Assembly (NCBI RefSeq): GCF_014649715.1 | Contig: NZ_BMTO01000010.1 | Coordinates: 50,998 to 114,997, forward strand | Length of the DNA stretch: 64,000 nt | DNA from: Streptomyces lateritius | GTDB lineage: Bacteria; Actinomycetota; Actinomycetes; Streptomycetales; Streptomycetaceae | Direction of reading: 5' to 3' | Shown: positions 33,262 through 41,319 of the stretch, one piece after another | How positions within the stretch are numbered: the stretch's first letter is position 1 | Layout of the letters: each line of letters begins with the position of its first letter | Program-made: the position numbers and the translations under genes | The notes under the pieces: model-generated | Seen by the model: the letters and a program-made list of their open reading frames with translations, nothing else | The model's database searches: none | What the model was told of the DNA's origin: nothing

Positions 33262-34061
33262 TTATCCTGCGAGACCCCCATGGTCACCGCTGTTTTTCCT
33301 GTCGGACAGGGGCGAGGCGATCGCATCCGCAGCACCGCTCAAGGCGCGGGCCGCGGCGTCGAGGTACTGCACCAGGGCCAGGAAGCCGTGGAACACCCCC
33401 GGGTGGTGGCCCTCGGGGACCGCGACGCGGGTGGTGGTCCTCCGGGACCGCGACGCCCGCCTCGGCGAGGCGGCGGCGAACGCCCGCCCCTCGCGCACAC
33501 CGTCACAGCCGGCCGAGACGACGTGCGCGGGCGGCAGGCCGACCAGCTCCGGCCGGGGAGGAACCGCCCAACGTACGCCGCGGCCGAGAGCAGGGCCGCT
33601 CAGGCGTCCTCGACGGCGGCGGGGAAGCGGGCCTCCGGGGCGAGCCGGCAGTCCACGCGGACCAGGACGGCGCCGGACTCCCGGCACAGCGCGCGGCACG
33701 TGCGGTCGTGGGTGTCCAGGCGCAGAGGACCCAGCCGCCGCCGTGACAGAAGACGACGGTCGGACACGGCAGCCGGGCGGGCCCGCCCGGCCGGTGGTGG
33801 ATGCCTCGCCTGGCGGCCGGGCCGGCTCACCCGGTGGGTGGTAGACGCGGACGGGGATCGGGGGGCGCGCCCTCGGGGCCCGCGACCGTCCGGTCCTCCA
33901 CCGCGCCGACGGCGGGCGCGGCCGTGGCGGCGGCGAGGTCGCGGCGGGCCTCCACGGATCGTTGACGGCGCCTCCTCTGTCGGGGAAGACGGCGGTCAGC
34001 GGATCGGCGAAGGGCGGGCGGCGGCGAGCCGGTCGCCGCCCGGCAGGGCCCGATCACTCAT
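33262..34061 (-). pseudogene. Decayed alpha/beta-hydrolase (hormone-sensitive-lipase family)
   Basis: Start and ribosome site are intact (ATG 34061, AAGAAGGAG), but coding then jumps between frames. Recoverable pieces in order: MSDRALPGGDRLAAAR; PIPVRVYHPPG; VVFCHGGGWVLC (the HGGGW oxyanion motif); LDTHDRTCRALCRESGAVLV and RLAPEARFPAAVEDA; then LPPAHVVSAGCDGVRE and VFHGFLALVQYLDAA at the end. The middle third, including the nucleophile GDSAGG, is gone. The intact family has about 300 residues. At least three frameshifts plus a deletion are needed, so no active esterase can be made. It is separated from the DUF6421 operon by about 80 bp. Confidence 0.82.
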
Positions 34062-34327
34062 GGACGCGGGCTCCTTCTTACCGTGGCCGATCGACTGGGC
34101 GAAGAAGCTCCGGCCACGGATGGGGACTGGCCGCCGGGAGCCAGGGGCGGGCGGCCCGTCGGCGACGTGCGGCCCCGAGGTCCGGAGTACCTCTGGTTCG
34201 GAGTTCGGGGCGACGGGGAAGGGCACGTTCCGACAAGGGCCGCGCGTGCGCTTCCCTCTCGCGACGGAGCCATTAGGCTGCGCCACCCAGGGACCCGTGC
34301 CCGGACATCGACGGAAGCGAGAAGATC

Positions 34328-35011
34328 TTGAGTTTCCTCACCATCGGTCATCGCGGAGTCATGGGCGTCGAGCCCGAGAACACCCTGCGCTCCTTCGTCC
34401 GCGCCGAGGAGGCCGGCATGGACGCCATCGAGCTGGATCTCCACCTGAGCAAGGACGGCGCCCTCGTCGTCATGCACGACGCCGAGGTCGACCGGACCAC
34501 CGACGGCAGCGGGCCGATCGCCGAGCTGACCCTCGCCGAGCTGCGCGAACTGGACGCGGGCGACGGGGAGCGCGTCCCCCTCTTCGAGGAGGTCCTGGAC
34601 GCCGTCCGGTCCCCGGTCCAGGCCGAGATCAAGGACGTGGCGGCCGCCCGGACACTCGCCGAGGTGATGAACCGGCGCGACCTGACCGAGCGGGTGGAGG
34701 TGCTCTCCTTCCACGACGAGGCCCTCGCCGAGATCGCCCGGCACGTCCCGGACGTCCGCACCGCGCTCGTGGCCGAAGAGCGGTACGCGGACGTCGTGGA
34801 CCGGGCCAAGGCGGTCGGGGCGGGCGCCCTCGTCCTGAACATCCAGCACCTCACGCTGGAGACGGTCGAGCACGCCCACCGTGAAGGCCTGCGGGTGATC
34901 GGCTGGGTGGTCAACACCCAGGAGCACCTGCGGCTCGCCCGGGCCCTGGAGCTGGACGGCGCGACGACCGACTATCCGGAGATCCGCCGCACCGGCCGCT
35001 TCACGGCCTGA
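34328..35011 (+). CDS. Glycerophosphodiester phosphodiesterase
   Basis: 227 residues, TTG start at 34328 with GGAAGCGAGAAG upstream. The GDPD motifs are complete: IGHRGVMGVEPENTLRSF (catalytic His plus E-N), AIELDLHLSKDGALVVMHDA (metal Glu/Asp and second catalytic His), DRTTDGSG, and later AEIKD. It hydrolyses glycerophosphodiesters such as glycerophosphocholine to glycerol 3-phosphate and an alcohol. No signal peptide, so cytosolic (UgpQ-like). The 266 bp upstream, between it and the esterase relic, include a -10-like TAGGCT near 34274 but no gene. Confidence 0.95.
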   Translation: MSFLTIGHRGVMGVEPENTLRSFVRAEEAGMDAIELDLHLSKDGALVVMHDAEVDRTTDGSGPIAELTLAELRELDAGDGERVPLFEEVLDAVRSPVQAEIKDVAAARTLAEVMNRRDLTERVEVLSFHDEALAEIARHVPDVRTALVAEERYADVVDRAKAVGAGALVLNIQHLTLETVEHAHREGLRVIGWVVNTQEHLRLARALELDGATTDYPEIRRTGRFTA

Positions 35012-35020
35012 GGGCCCCGC

Positions 35021-35572
35021 TCACACCAGCGGTTTCACCAGGAGCTCGAACTGCAGGTCGTCCCGCTGCGGGACGCCGAAGCGCTCGTCGCCGTACGGGA
35101 ACGGGGTCATCTCCCCCGTACGGCGGTAGCCGCGCCGCTCGTACCAGGCGATGAGCTCCTCGCGCACGGAGATCACCGTCATGTGCATCTCCCGTACGTC
35201 CCAGAGATCGCGCACGCGGCGCTCGGCCTCGGCGATGATCCGGCGGCCGAGGCCCCCTCCCTGGTGCTCGGGACGGACCGCGAACATGCCGAAGTACGCG
35301 GCGGTGCCTCGGCGTTCGAGCTGGCAGCAGGCGACGAGCTCGCCGTCGCGCTCGACGACGAGCAGCCGGCTGCCCGGGGTGGTGACGACCGCGCGCACAC
35401 CCTCGGCGTCGGTGCGCTGTCCTTGGAGGATGTCCGCCTCGGTGGTCCAGCCGGCCCGGCTGGAGTCGCCCCGGTAGGCCGACTCGATGAGCCGAACGAG
35501 CACCGGGACGTCTTCCTCGACCGCGTCGCGGTAGCTGATCCGGCCGGTCTCCTGGGACGTGGCGGTGTCCAT
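35021..35572 (-). CDS. GNAT-family N-acetyltransferase
   Basis: 183 residues from ATG 35572. The acetyl-CoA binding signature is FAVRPEHQGGGLGRRIIAEA (Q/R-x-x-G-x-G/A), preceded by GELVACCQLERR and followed by VREELIAWYERRGYRRTG, the usual last strand-helix pair. The substrate is unknown. The ribosome site GAGGGGAG lies somewhat far (13 bases), and the frame is open upstream to 35695, but the added residues lack coding character. Convergent with the glycerophosphodiesterase, 9 bp apart; divergent from the DUF5134 gene. Confidence 0.92.
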   Translation of the reverse strand: MDTATSQETGRISYRDAVEEDVPVLVRLIESAYRGDSSRAGWTTEADILQGQRTDAEGVRAVVTTPGSRLLVVERDGELVACCQLERRGTAAYFGMFAVRPEHQGGGLGRRIIAEAERRVRDLWDVREMHMTVISVREELIAWYERRGYRRTGEMTPFPYGDERFGVPQRDDLQFELLVKPLV

Positions 35573-35727
35573 GGCGTTCGGTTCTCCCCTCGGGCACTGA
35601 CGATCGGTGGAGGCGATCCCCCCGAGCGTAACGCCCCCGTCGCGTGCCCCCGTGTACTCCTGTGCGCTCGCGTACGCCCGGCCCCGCCCGGGCATCGACG
35701 CCGAGAGGGACGACGGGGAGGTGTGCC

Positions 35728-36303
35728 GTGCACGGACCGGCGTTGTCGGCGTGGCTGTTGGTGGCGCTGTGCGGGGCGAGCGGGGCGTACTGCCTGCTGC
35801 GGATGCGACGCTGCGCCGGCGAGGAGCGCAGGGCGGCGGGGAGCGAGGCCGTGATGGGCTTCGGCATGGCGGCGATGGCGCTCCCCGCGGCCGTGCTCAC
35901 CCCGCCGGACTGGAGCTGGGCGGTGTACGCGGCGGTGTTCGGCGTGGCGGCGCTGCGCGCGCTGCTCGCGGCCCGGCGCGGCGGGCATCATCTGCACCAC
36001 ATGGTGGGCTCCTTGGCCATGGTCTACATGGCGGTGGCCATGGCCCTCCCGGCGCACGGAGGGCACGCGGGCCACGGAGCCGCGTCCGGGGTCGCGTCCG
36101 GGGTCGCTGGGGGCGCGCCGCTCGTGACGGGCGCGCTGCTGGCGTACTACACGGTGTACGTGCTGCGGTCGGGGGCCCGGCTGGTCCCGGTGGCGACGCC
36201 GGTCGGCGGGCCGCTGTCCACGTGGGCCTCGCGGCCGGAGTTCGCCCTCGTGTGCCGGCTGTCGATGGCGCTCGCGATGCTGACGATGCTCGTGACGATG
36301 TGA
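35728..36303 (+). CDS. DUF5134 integral membrane protein
   Basis: 191 residues, GTG 35728 with GGGGAGG. Five or six membrane segments are evident: LSAWLLVALCGASGAYCLLR, a segment with MGFGMAAMALPAAVL, AVYAAVFGVAALRALLAA, HHLHHMVGSLAMVYMAVAMA (histidine-rich), LVTGALLAYYTVYVL and a last one ending at LVTM. The pattern and His-rich fourth segment match DUF5134, common in Streptomyces; function unknown, metal handling possible given the HHLHH and HGGHAGHG stretches. An M56 peptidase gene follows 109 bp downstream on the same strand with its own promoter. Confidence 0.85.
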   Translation: MHGPALSAWLLVALCGASGAYCLLRMRRCAGEERRAAGSEAVMGFGMAAMALPAAVLTPPDWSWAVYAAVFGVAALRALLAARRGGHHLHHMVGSLAMVYMAVAMALPAHGGHAGHGAASGVASGVAGGAPLVTGALLAYYTVYVLRSGARLVPVATPVGGPLSTWASRPEFALVCRLSMALAMLTMLVTM

Positions 36304-36400
36304 GGCTGTGACGCTCGTGGGGGCCGGGGCGGCGCGGTCGCGAAACCGTGGCGTACGTCACTTGGCTCGCGCGACCATACCCCCCGGTAGCCGCCGCTCG

Positions 36401-36406
36401 TAGGGT
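36401..36406 (+). promoter_or_regulatory. -10 hexamer of a probable leaderless transcript
   Basis: TAGGGT ends six bases before ATG 36413, placing the transcription start at the start codon. No convincing ribosome site precedes the ATG, and no clear -35 is seen. Confidence 0.5.
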
Positions 36407-36412
36407 GGCCCC

Positions 36413-37348
36413 ATGTTGGTCTCCCTCGCGCTGCTCGCGCTCGGCGTCCTGACCGCCGTCGTGGCCCCGCGACTGCTGTCGCGGTCCGACTGGGCGGAAC
36501 GCGAGCCTGTGGTGGCGCTCTGGATGTGGCAGTGCGTGGTGGCCGCGGTCCTGCTGAGCTTCGCGCTGTCGATGACGTTCAGCGCGGCGGCCGCCTGGCA
36601 GGTGGTACGGGGACAGATCTTCGCACCCGCACCGCGCGGAGTGATCGAGGCGTACGAACTGGGCGCCCACCGCCCGTGGTCGGCGGCGCTGGCCGTCGTG
36701 CTGGCCTGTGGCGGGCTGTGGACAGCGGCCATGCTCACCCGGGAGATCCGCAGGGCGCGGGCGCGCCGTCGGAAGCGCCGCGGCGAACTGCTCGCCCGTT
36801 CCCCGCTGTTGCCCGGTGAGAAGCCGGACGGGGAGGGGCTCGTCGTTCTCGAGGCCGAACGCCCCGACGCGTGGTGGCTGCCGGGGACCGCGCCGCGGCT
36901 GGTGGTCACGACGGCCGCTCTGCGCCGTCTGAAGGGGCGCCAACTCGACGCCCTGCTCGCACATGAGCAGGGACACGCCCGGGCGCGCCACGACTGGTTG
37001 CTGCACTGCTCGGGGGCGCTGGCGGGCGGCTTCCCGGGCATTCCGGTCTTCGCGGCCTTCCGCGGGGAGATGCACCGGCTGGTGGAACTGGCCGCCGACG
37101 ATGTGGCCTCGCGCCGCTTCGGGCGGCTGACGATCGCGCTCGCCCTGGTGGAACTCAACGAGGAGCGCGGGGTGTTCGGCCCCGGCCAGGCGCCGGACGC
37201 GGACCTTCCGCAGCGGGTCAACCGGCTCCTCGCGGCCGCCCCGCGCCTGACGGCGGGCCGCCGGCTGCGGCTGACGGCGGCGGCGGCGCTGGTGCCGGTG
37301 GTACCGGTTCTGGTGGCGTTCGTCCCCGCGCTGCGGGTGCTCGGATAA
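36413..37348 (+). CDS. M56 family metallopeptidase (BlaR1/MecR1-type peptidase domain)
   Basis: 311 residues with membrane helices at residues ~1-20, ~38-60, ~85-108 and near the C-terminus. The zinc motif HEQGH (His184-His188) stands in LLAHEQGHARARHDWLLH, with the third ligand probably in LVELAADDVASRR. In BlaR1-type systems such peptidases cut a BlaI repressor; here no BlaI gene is adjacent and no penicillin-binding sensor domain is attached, so this is the short stand-alone form common in Streptomyces. Translation probably starts from a leaderless mRNA (see -10 at 36401). Upstream neighbour is DUF5134. Confidence 0.9.
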   Translation: MLVSLALLALGVLTAVVAPRLLSRSDWAEREPVVALWMWQCVVAAVLLSFALSMTFSAAAAWQVVRGQIFAPAPRGVIEAYELGAHRPWSAALAVVLACGGLWTAAMLTREIRRARARRRKRRGELLARSPLLPGEKPDGEGLVVLEAERPDAWWLPGTAPRLVVTTAALRRLKGRQLDALLAHEQGHARARHDWLLHCSGALAGGFPGIPVFAAFRGEMHRLVELAADDVASRRFGRLTIALALVELNEERGVFGPGQAPDADLPQRVNRLLAAAPRLTAGRRLRLTAAAALVPVVPVLVAFVPALRVLG

Positions 37349-37404
37349 CCGCGGGCGGCTCAGCGCCGGCCCGAACCCCGGGGAAGATCGGGGAAGATCG
37401 AGGC

Positions 37405-38067
37405 ATGCGCTCCTCCGCCGTCGTCTCCGGTGCCCTGGCCGTACTGCTGCTCGTCCTCGTGGTCGTGGACTGTCAGCCGCTGCTCTCCCTGGACCGCTCG
37501 GTCGCCGAGTCGCTGCACCGCAGCGCCGTCGCCGAGCCGGGCCTCACCCGGCTCAGCCAGGTCCTCAGCGATTGGGTGTGGGACCCATGGACCATGCGGG
37601 CACTGATCACGGTCGCGGTGGTGATGCTGTGGTGGCGCCGCGAGCGGTGGCTCGCGCTGTGGCTCGTCGGGGCGAGCCTGGCGGCGGCGGCCGTGCAGCA
37701 GGGAATGAAGGCGGCCGTCGACCGGGACCGGCCCGCCTGGGCCGATCCGGTCGACTCGGCGCACTACGCGGCCTTCCCCTCCGGGCACGCCCTGACCGCG
37801 GCGCTGACCTGCGCGCTGCTGTTGTGGGTGCTCGCCCTGCACTGGCGGGAGACCTGGCGGGGCTGGAGCGTCCTCGCGGTGACGGCCGTGGTGTCGGTCC
37901 TGGGCGTGGGGTGGACCCGGGTCTATCTGGGGGTGCACTGGCCCTCGGACGTGGTCGCCGGCTGGCTGCTGGGCTGGTGCGGCGCCGCTGTGGCGATCAT
38001 CACGTACCGGAAGTACGGGCGGAACCCGGACCGGAGGGACGCTCGGCCCCCGGCCGGAGGAGGGTAG
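37405..38067 (+). CDS. PAP2-family membrane phosphatase
   Basis: 220 residues, five or six membrane helices. All three PAP2 motifs are present: KAAVDRDRP (K-x6-RP), FPSGH, and TRVYLGVHWPSD (variant of SR-x5-H-x3-D with Thr in place of Ser). The active site faces the outside of the membrane; likely substrates are phosphatidic acid, undecaprenyl pyrophosphate or similar. ATG 37405 is preceded by two direct copies of GGGGAAGATC (37380-37399), which may supply the ribosome site. It follows the M56 gene by 56 bp on the same strand. Confidence 0.92.
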   Translation: MRSSAVVSGALAVLLLVLVVVDCQPLLSLDRSVAESLHRSAVAEPGLTRLSQVLSDWVWDPWTMRALITVAVVMLWWRRERWLALWLVGASLAAAAVQQGMKAAVDRDRPAWADPVDSAHYAAFPSGHALTAALTCALLLWVLALHWRETWRGWSVLAVTAVVSVLGVGWTRVYLGVHWPSDVVAGWLLGWCGAAVAIITYRKYGRNPDRRDARPPAGGG

Positions 38068-38207
38068 GGGGTTTCGTGTGGATCAGGCCGGAGGAGAATG
38101 GGGGAAACGCACGGAAACCGCCTGTTCTGGACGATCCCCCGCGTCGCCCAGAACAGACGGTGAACCCGCTGACCAGCCACGAAGGCGCGACAGCAGGATG
38201 CGCTGAG

Positions 38208-38225
38208 TATATTGGCTGCGAGCCA
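38208..38225 (+). promoter_or_regulatory. -10 box and overlapping palindrome before TetR gene
   Basis: TATATT (38208-38213) is followed at once by TGGCT-GCG-AGCCA (38213-38225), a 5-3-5 palindrome sitting on the likely transcription start, as expected for autorepression by the TetR protein encoded 20 bp downstream. Confidence 0.55.
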
Positions 38226-38244
38226 GTCAACGCAGGAGTCCAGC

Positions 38245-38943
38245 ATGTCCCCGCGTAGCGCATCGGTCAATGAAGAGCTTCGACGACGCTCGCGCGAGCG
38301 GCTCCTGGAGGCGACCGTCGAGCTCGTCTCGGAGCGTGGTTACGAGGCGACGACGCTGGGCGACATCGCCGAGCGGGCGGGCTCGGCACGTGGTCTGATC
38401 TCGTACTACTTCCCGGGGAAGCGGCAGCTGCTGCAGTCGGCCGTGCACCGGCTGATGCACCTCACGCTGGAGGAAGCGCTGGAGCGCGAACCGCGGACGG
38501 GGGACGGGCGGGAGCGGATGGCGCGGGCGATCGACGCGATCCTGGGCCTCGCCGTGGACCGGCCGGTGCTGATGCGGACCCATATGGCCGGGATTCTGCA
38601 GGCGGAGGGGTTCGTGCAGTGTCCCGAGCAGCAGCGGCTCGCGTTCCTGTTGCGGGACACGGTGACGCGGTACGGCTCCGACAACGTGGACGCGGACTAT
38701 CCGCTGCTGCGGGCACTGCTCATGGGGGCGGTGGTGGCGGTGTTGCTCCCAGGGGCTCCGATGCCGATGGCCCGGCTCCGTGCGGAGCTGTTCCACCGGT
38801 ACGGACTCGGCTGGGAGCAGGGCGTGCCGCCGAGCGGGGGTCCGCCCGGCGGCATGCCGTTCACCGCTTCCGTGTTACCGGCGCCGGCCGCGGTCTCCGC
38901 GGCGGGGGACCGGGTGCCGCGTCAGTCGTCGACGTCCTCGTAG
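38245..38943 (+). CDS. TetR/AcrR-family regulator
   Basis: 232 residues, ATG 38245 with CAGGAG. The helix-turn-helix is TTLGDIAERAGSARGLISYYF at residues ~35-55, preceded by RRRSRERLLEATVELVSERG. The ligand-binding part (residues ~65-190) has no recognised signature; the last ~35 residues are Pro/Ala/Ser-rich and probably disordered. A palindrome overlaps its own promoter. No divergent target gene is present; the next gene is convergent and overlaps its 3' end by 22 bp, so regulation of distant genes must be assumed. Confidence 0.9.
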   Translation: MSPRSASVNEELRRRSRERLLEATVELVSERGYEATTLGDIAERAGSARGLISYYFPGKRQLLQSAVHRLMHLTLEEALEREPRTGDGRERMARAIDAILGLAVDRPVLMRTHMAGILQAEGFVQCPEQQRLAFLLRDTVTRYGSDNVDADYPLLRALLMGAVVAVLLPGAPMPMARLRAELFHRYGLGWEQGVPPSGGPPGGMPFTASVLPAPAAVSAAGDRVPRQSSTSS

Positions 38944-40451
38944 TCCTCGAAGTAGTCCGGCTGGGTCTGGACGTTGAGCGCGTCCATCCGGATCCGCTCC
39001 GCGGGGTCGGTACGGCGGTCGTCGAGCTTCAGCACGTCGAAGCCCTTGGCCATGTCGTTGGAGTAGATGTGGCCGTTGTAGTAGTACGCGGACCAGGAAC
39101 CGCCCGAGGTGAGGCGTTCGGTGGAGATCGGACCGCGCTCGAAGTACGCGATCTCCCGCGGCTTGCTCGAGTCCGTGAAGTCCCAGACCGACACGCCGCC
39201 CTGGTACCAGCCCTGGACCATCAGGTCCTTGCCCTTGACGGGGATCAGTGAGCCGTTGTGGGCCACGCAGTTCTCGGTCTTCGCCTGGTGGCGGGGGATC
39301 TTGAAGTAGCTGCGGAAGACCAGCTTGCGGTGGTCGCCCTTGCCGACGATGTCGTAGACGCCGTCGGCGCCGCGATGGGGACCGATGGCCTCGTTGCAGG
39401 TCGCGGCGGAACCGCCGCCGAGCTCGTCGGTGAAGACGACCTTGTTCGCCTTCTGGTTGAAGGTCGCCGAGTGCCAGAACGCGAAGTTCACGTTGTCCTG
39501 GACGCGGTCGATGACCTTCGGGTTCGCCGGGTCCTCGATGTCGAAGATGATGCCGTCGCCCATGCAGGCGCCGGCGGCGAGGTCCTTGGCGGGCAGCACG
39601 GTGATGTCGTGGCAGCCGGTGGTCTTGGAGACACCCGGATTGGTGGGGCTGCCCGGGTTGCCGCCGCCGTCCGGGCCCTCGCCCGGGAAGAGGACGGGGA
39701 AGCTGACGATCGCGGCCTTCTCCGGCGCCTTGCGGGGCACCTTGATGACCGAGATGCCGTCGTGCGGGGGCCGGCAGTCGGGGAACGCGGCGTTGGGCGA
39801 GTACCAGGAGACGTAGACGTAGACGTCCCGGCGCTCCGGCACCAGCGTGTGGGTGTGGGAGCCGCACGCGGTCTCGACGGCGGCGACGTACTTCGGGTTG
39901 GTGATGTCGCTGATGTCGAAGATCTTCATGCCCTCCCAGGAGGACTTCTCCGTGGCCGGCTGGCTGACGCTCGCACAGGAGTTGTCGCTGCGGGAGGAGT
40001 CGGTGGAGAGGAAGAGCAGGTTGCCGGAGACGGAGATGTCGTTCTGGGATCCGGGGCAGAGCACCTGGGCGACGGTCTTCGGGGCCGTCGGATCGCCGAT
40101 GTCGAAGATCCGGAAGCCGTCGTAGTTGCCCGCGAAGGCGTACCGCCCCTGGAAGGCCAGGTCGGAATTGGTGCCCCGGAGCGCATCCTTGGGGATGTTC
40201 GCCAGGTGCTTGATGTTGTCGCTGTGGACGATCTCGTCCACGCCGGGTATCGCGCCGCTCCGGACGGCGGCCCGGGCGTCGGCCGCCTCTTGCGCGGAGA
40301 CGCTGCCGTGGGCGGGGGTGTCGCCCGGATCGGGTACGGCGGCCGCGGGGCCTGCCGCGAGCAGACCGACCAGCAGTCCGGCGGCGGCGGTAGCCACACC
40401 GAGACCTCTGATCCGTGCGCGCGGGGTACGAGTGGTTCTCGACGAAGTCAC
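38922..40451 (-). CDS. Secreted LVIVD-repeat beta-propeller protein
   Basis: 509 residues. A signal peptide occupies the first ~45 residues (basic TTRTPRARIRG, then GLLVGLLAAGPAAA, cleavage after AAA). The mature part holds LVIVD-type blades: YAFAGNYDGFRIFDIGDP, MKIFDISDITNPKYV, IIFDIEDPANPKVIDRV and GGVSVWDFTDSSKPREIAYF, about 40-70 residues apart, typical of bacterial surface propellers of unknown ligand. Several cysteines suggest disulfides. GTG 40451 (GGGAGG five bases upstream) is preferred to an ATG seven codons earlier, which has no ribosome site. Divergent from the DUF305 lipoprotein; convergent overlap with the TetR gene. Confidence 0.92.
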   Translation of the reverse strand: MTSSRTTRTPRARIRGLGVATAAAGLLVGLLAAGPAAAVPDPGDTPAHGSVSAQEAADARAAVRSGAIPGVDEIVHSDNIKHLANIPKDALRGTNSDLAFQGRYAFAGNYDGFRIFDIGDPTAPKTVAQVLCPGSQNDISVSGNLLFLSTDSSRSDNSCASVSQPATEKSSWEGMKIFDISDITNPKYVAAVETACGSHTHTLVPERRDVYVYVSWYSPNAAFPDCRPPHDGISVIKVPRKAPEKAAIVSFPVLFPGEGPDGGGNPGSPTNPGVSKTTGCHDITVLPAKDLAAGACMGDGIIFDIEDPANPKVIDRVQDNVNFAFWHSATFNQKANKVVFTDELGGGSAATCNEAIGPHRGADGVYDIVGKGDHRKLVFRSYFKIPRHQAKTENCVAHNGSLIPVKGKDLMVQGWYQGGVSVWDFTDSSKPREIAYFERGPISTERLTSGGSWSAYYYNGHIYSNDMAKGFDVLKLDDRRTDPAERIRMDALNVQTQPDYFEDYEDVDD

Positions 40452-40571
40452 TCCGTCCTCCCTTGTGTCCATTCGTGGTGAACGGTTGATGGACTCCGGC
40501 AGTATCGTCCTTTGCGTGTACATCTCAACAGAGGGCGACGGGACGTCATCGAAGTACCCCTGGAGGTCGCT

Positions 40572-41231
40572 TTGTCGAACTGGTTGAACCGCCGTATCCG
40601 TGGAGCTGTCGCACTGGCGCTGGCCGCCACCGCCGTAGGGGCGCTGGCCGCCTGCGACCCGGGGCCGGACGAGGACACGCCGCAGAGCCGAAGTTCCACG
40701 GGGCCCGCGGTGGTCGCGCCGGGCAAGCCCGGCGAACCCGCGCGGAGGATCTCCCCCGCGGAGGCGTCCGGGCTGCTGCCCGACGACAGGCCCAACGCGG
40801 CGGACTTCACCTACGCCCAGATGATGATCGTGCACCACGAGCAGGCCCTGACCATGGCCGCGCTCGTCCCGCAAGGGGCCGGTTCGGCGCAGGTGAAGAA
40901 GCTGGCGGAGCGGATCGCCGCGGCGCAGCAGCCGGAGATCGACGCGATGGAGGGGTGGCTGAAGAGCAACGGCGGCCCGCGCGAGCAGAGCGGTCACGAC
41001 CACCACCCGATGCCGGGGATGGCGAGCGAGGAGCAGCTGGCCGCGCTGGGGAAGGCGAAGGGCCGGGCGTTCGACACGCTGTTCCTGAAGCTGATGATCG
41101 CGCACCACGAGGGGGCGGTGACCATGGCGGCCGAGGTCCTGGGGCAGGGCAACAACGTGCTGGTGGAAGAGATGGCGAACGACGTGATCGCGCAGCAGAC
41201 GGCGGAGATCAACCGGATGCGGTCGATGTAG
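40572..41231 (+). CDS. DUF305 lipoprotein
   Basis: 219 residues from TTG 40572, which has GGAGG about five bases upstream. A lipoprotein signal is clear: basic NRRIRG, hydrophobic core, and lipobox GALAAC with Cys28. The mature protein carries two DUF305 repeats: MMIVHHEQALTMAAL and LMIAHHEGAVTMAAEVL, each with a paired His and Met pattern, plus HDHHPMPGM between them. Such four-helix proteins are thought to bind copper or other metals at the cell surface. A longer frame starts at 40512 but would put 20 polar residues before the signal. Divergent from the LVIVD protein. Confidence 0.9.
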   Translation: MSNWLNRRIRGAVALALAATAVGALAACDPGPDEDTPQSRSSTGPAVVAPGKPGEPARRISPAEASGLLPDDRPNAADFTYAQMMIVHHEQALTMAALVPQGAGSAQVKKLAERIAAAQQPEIDAMEGWLKSNGGPREQSGHDHHPMPGMASEEQLAALGKAKGRAFDTLFLKLMIAHHEGAVTMAAEVLGQGNNVLVEEMANDVIAQQTAEINRMRSM

Positions 41232-41255
41232 CGGGGGTGGCGCGCCTCCCGTGGG

Positions 41256-41284
41256 CGGGCTTCCGGTGCCATGCTGGAAGCCCG
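41256..41284 (+). terminator. Hairpin after DUF305 gene
   Basis: CGGGCTTCC and GGAAGCCCG form a 9-bp stem with an 11-base loop, 24 bases after the DUF305 stop and just before the ribosome site of the flavoprotein gene. Confidence 0.5.
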
Positions 41285-41319
41285 GCGGGGAACGCCCCGC
41301 GGCGGGAAGGAGTACGGCC

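Noticed and set aside
31975..34884. Very long plus-strand open frame (about 970 codons) opposite DUF6421 and across the broken esterase
   Set aside because: It is antisense to well-supported genes, its composition follows the opposite-strand codon pattern, and no domain is recognisable.
40512..40571. Upstream part of the DUF305 frame as a second leader peptide
   Set aside because: It begins with HLNRGRRDVIEV and is continuous with the lipoprotein frame, without its own stop or the HVDL...C pattern.
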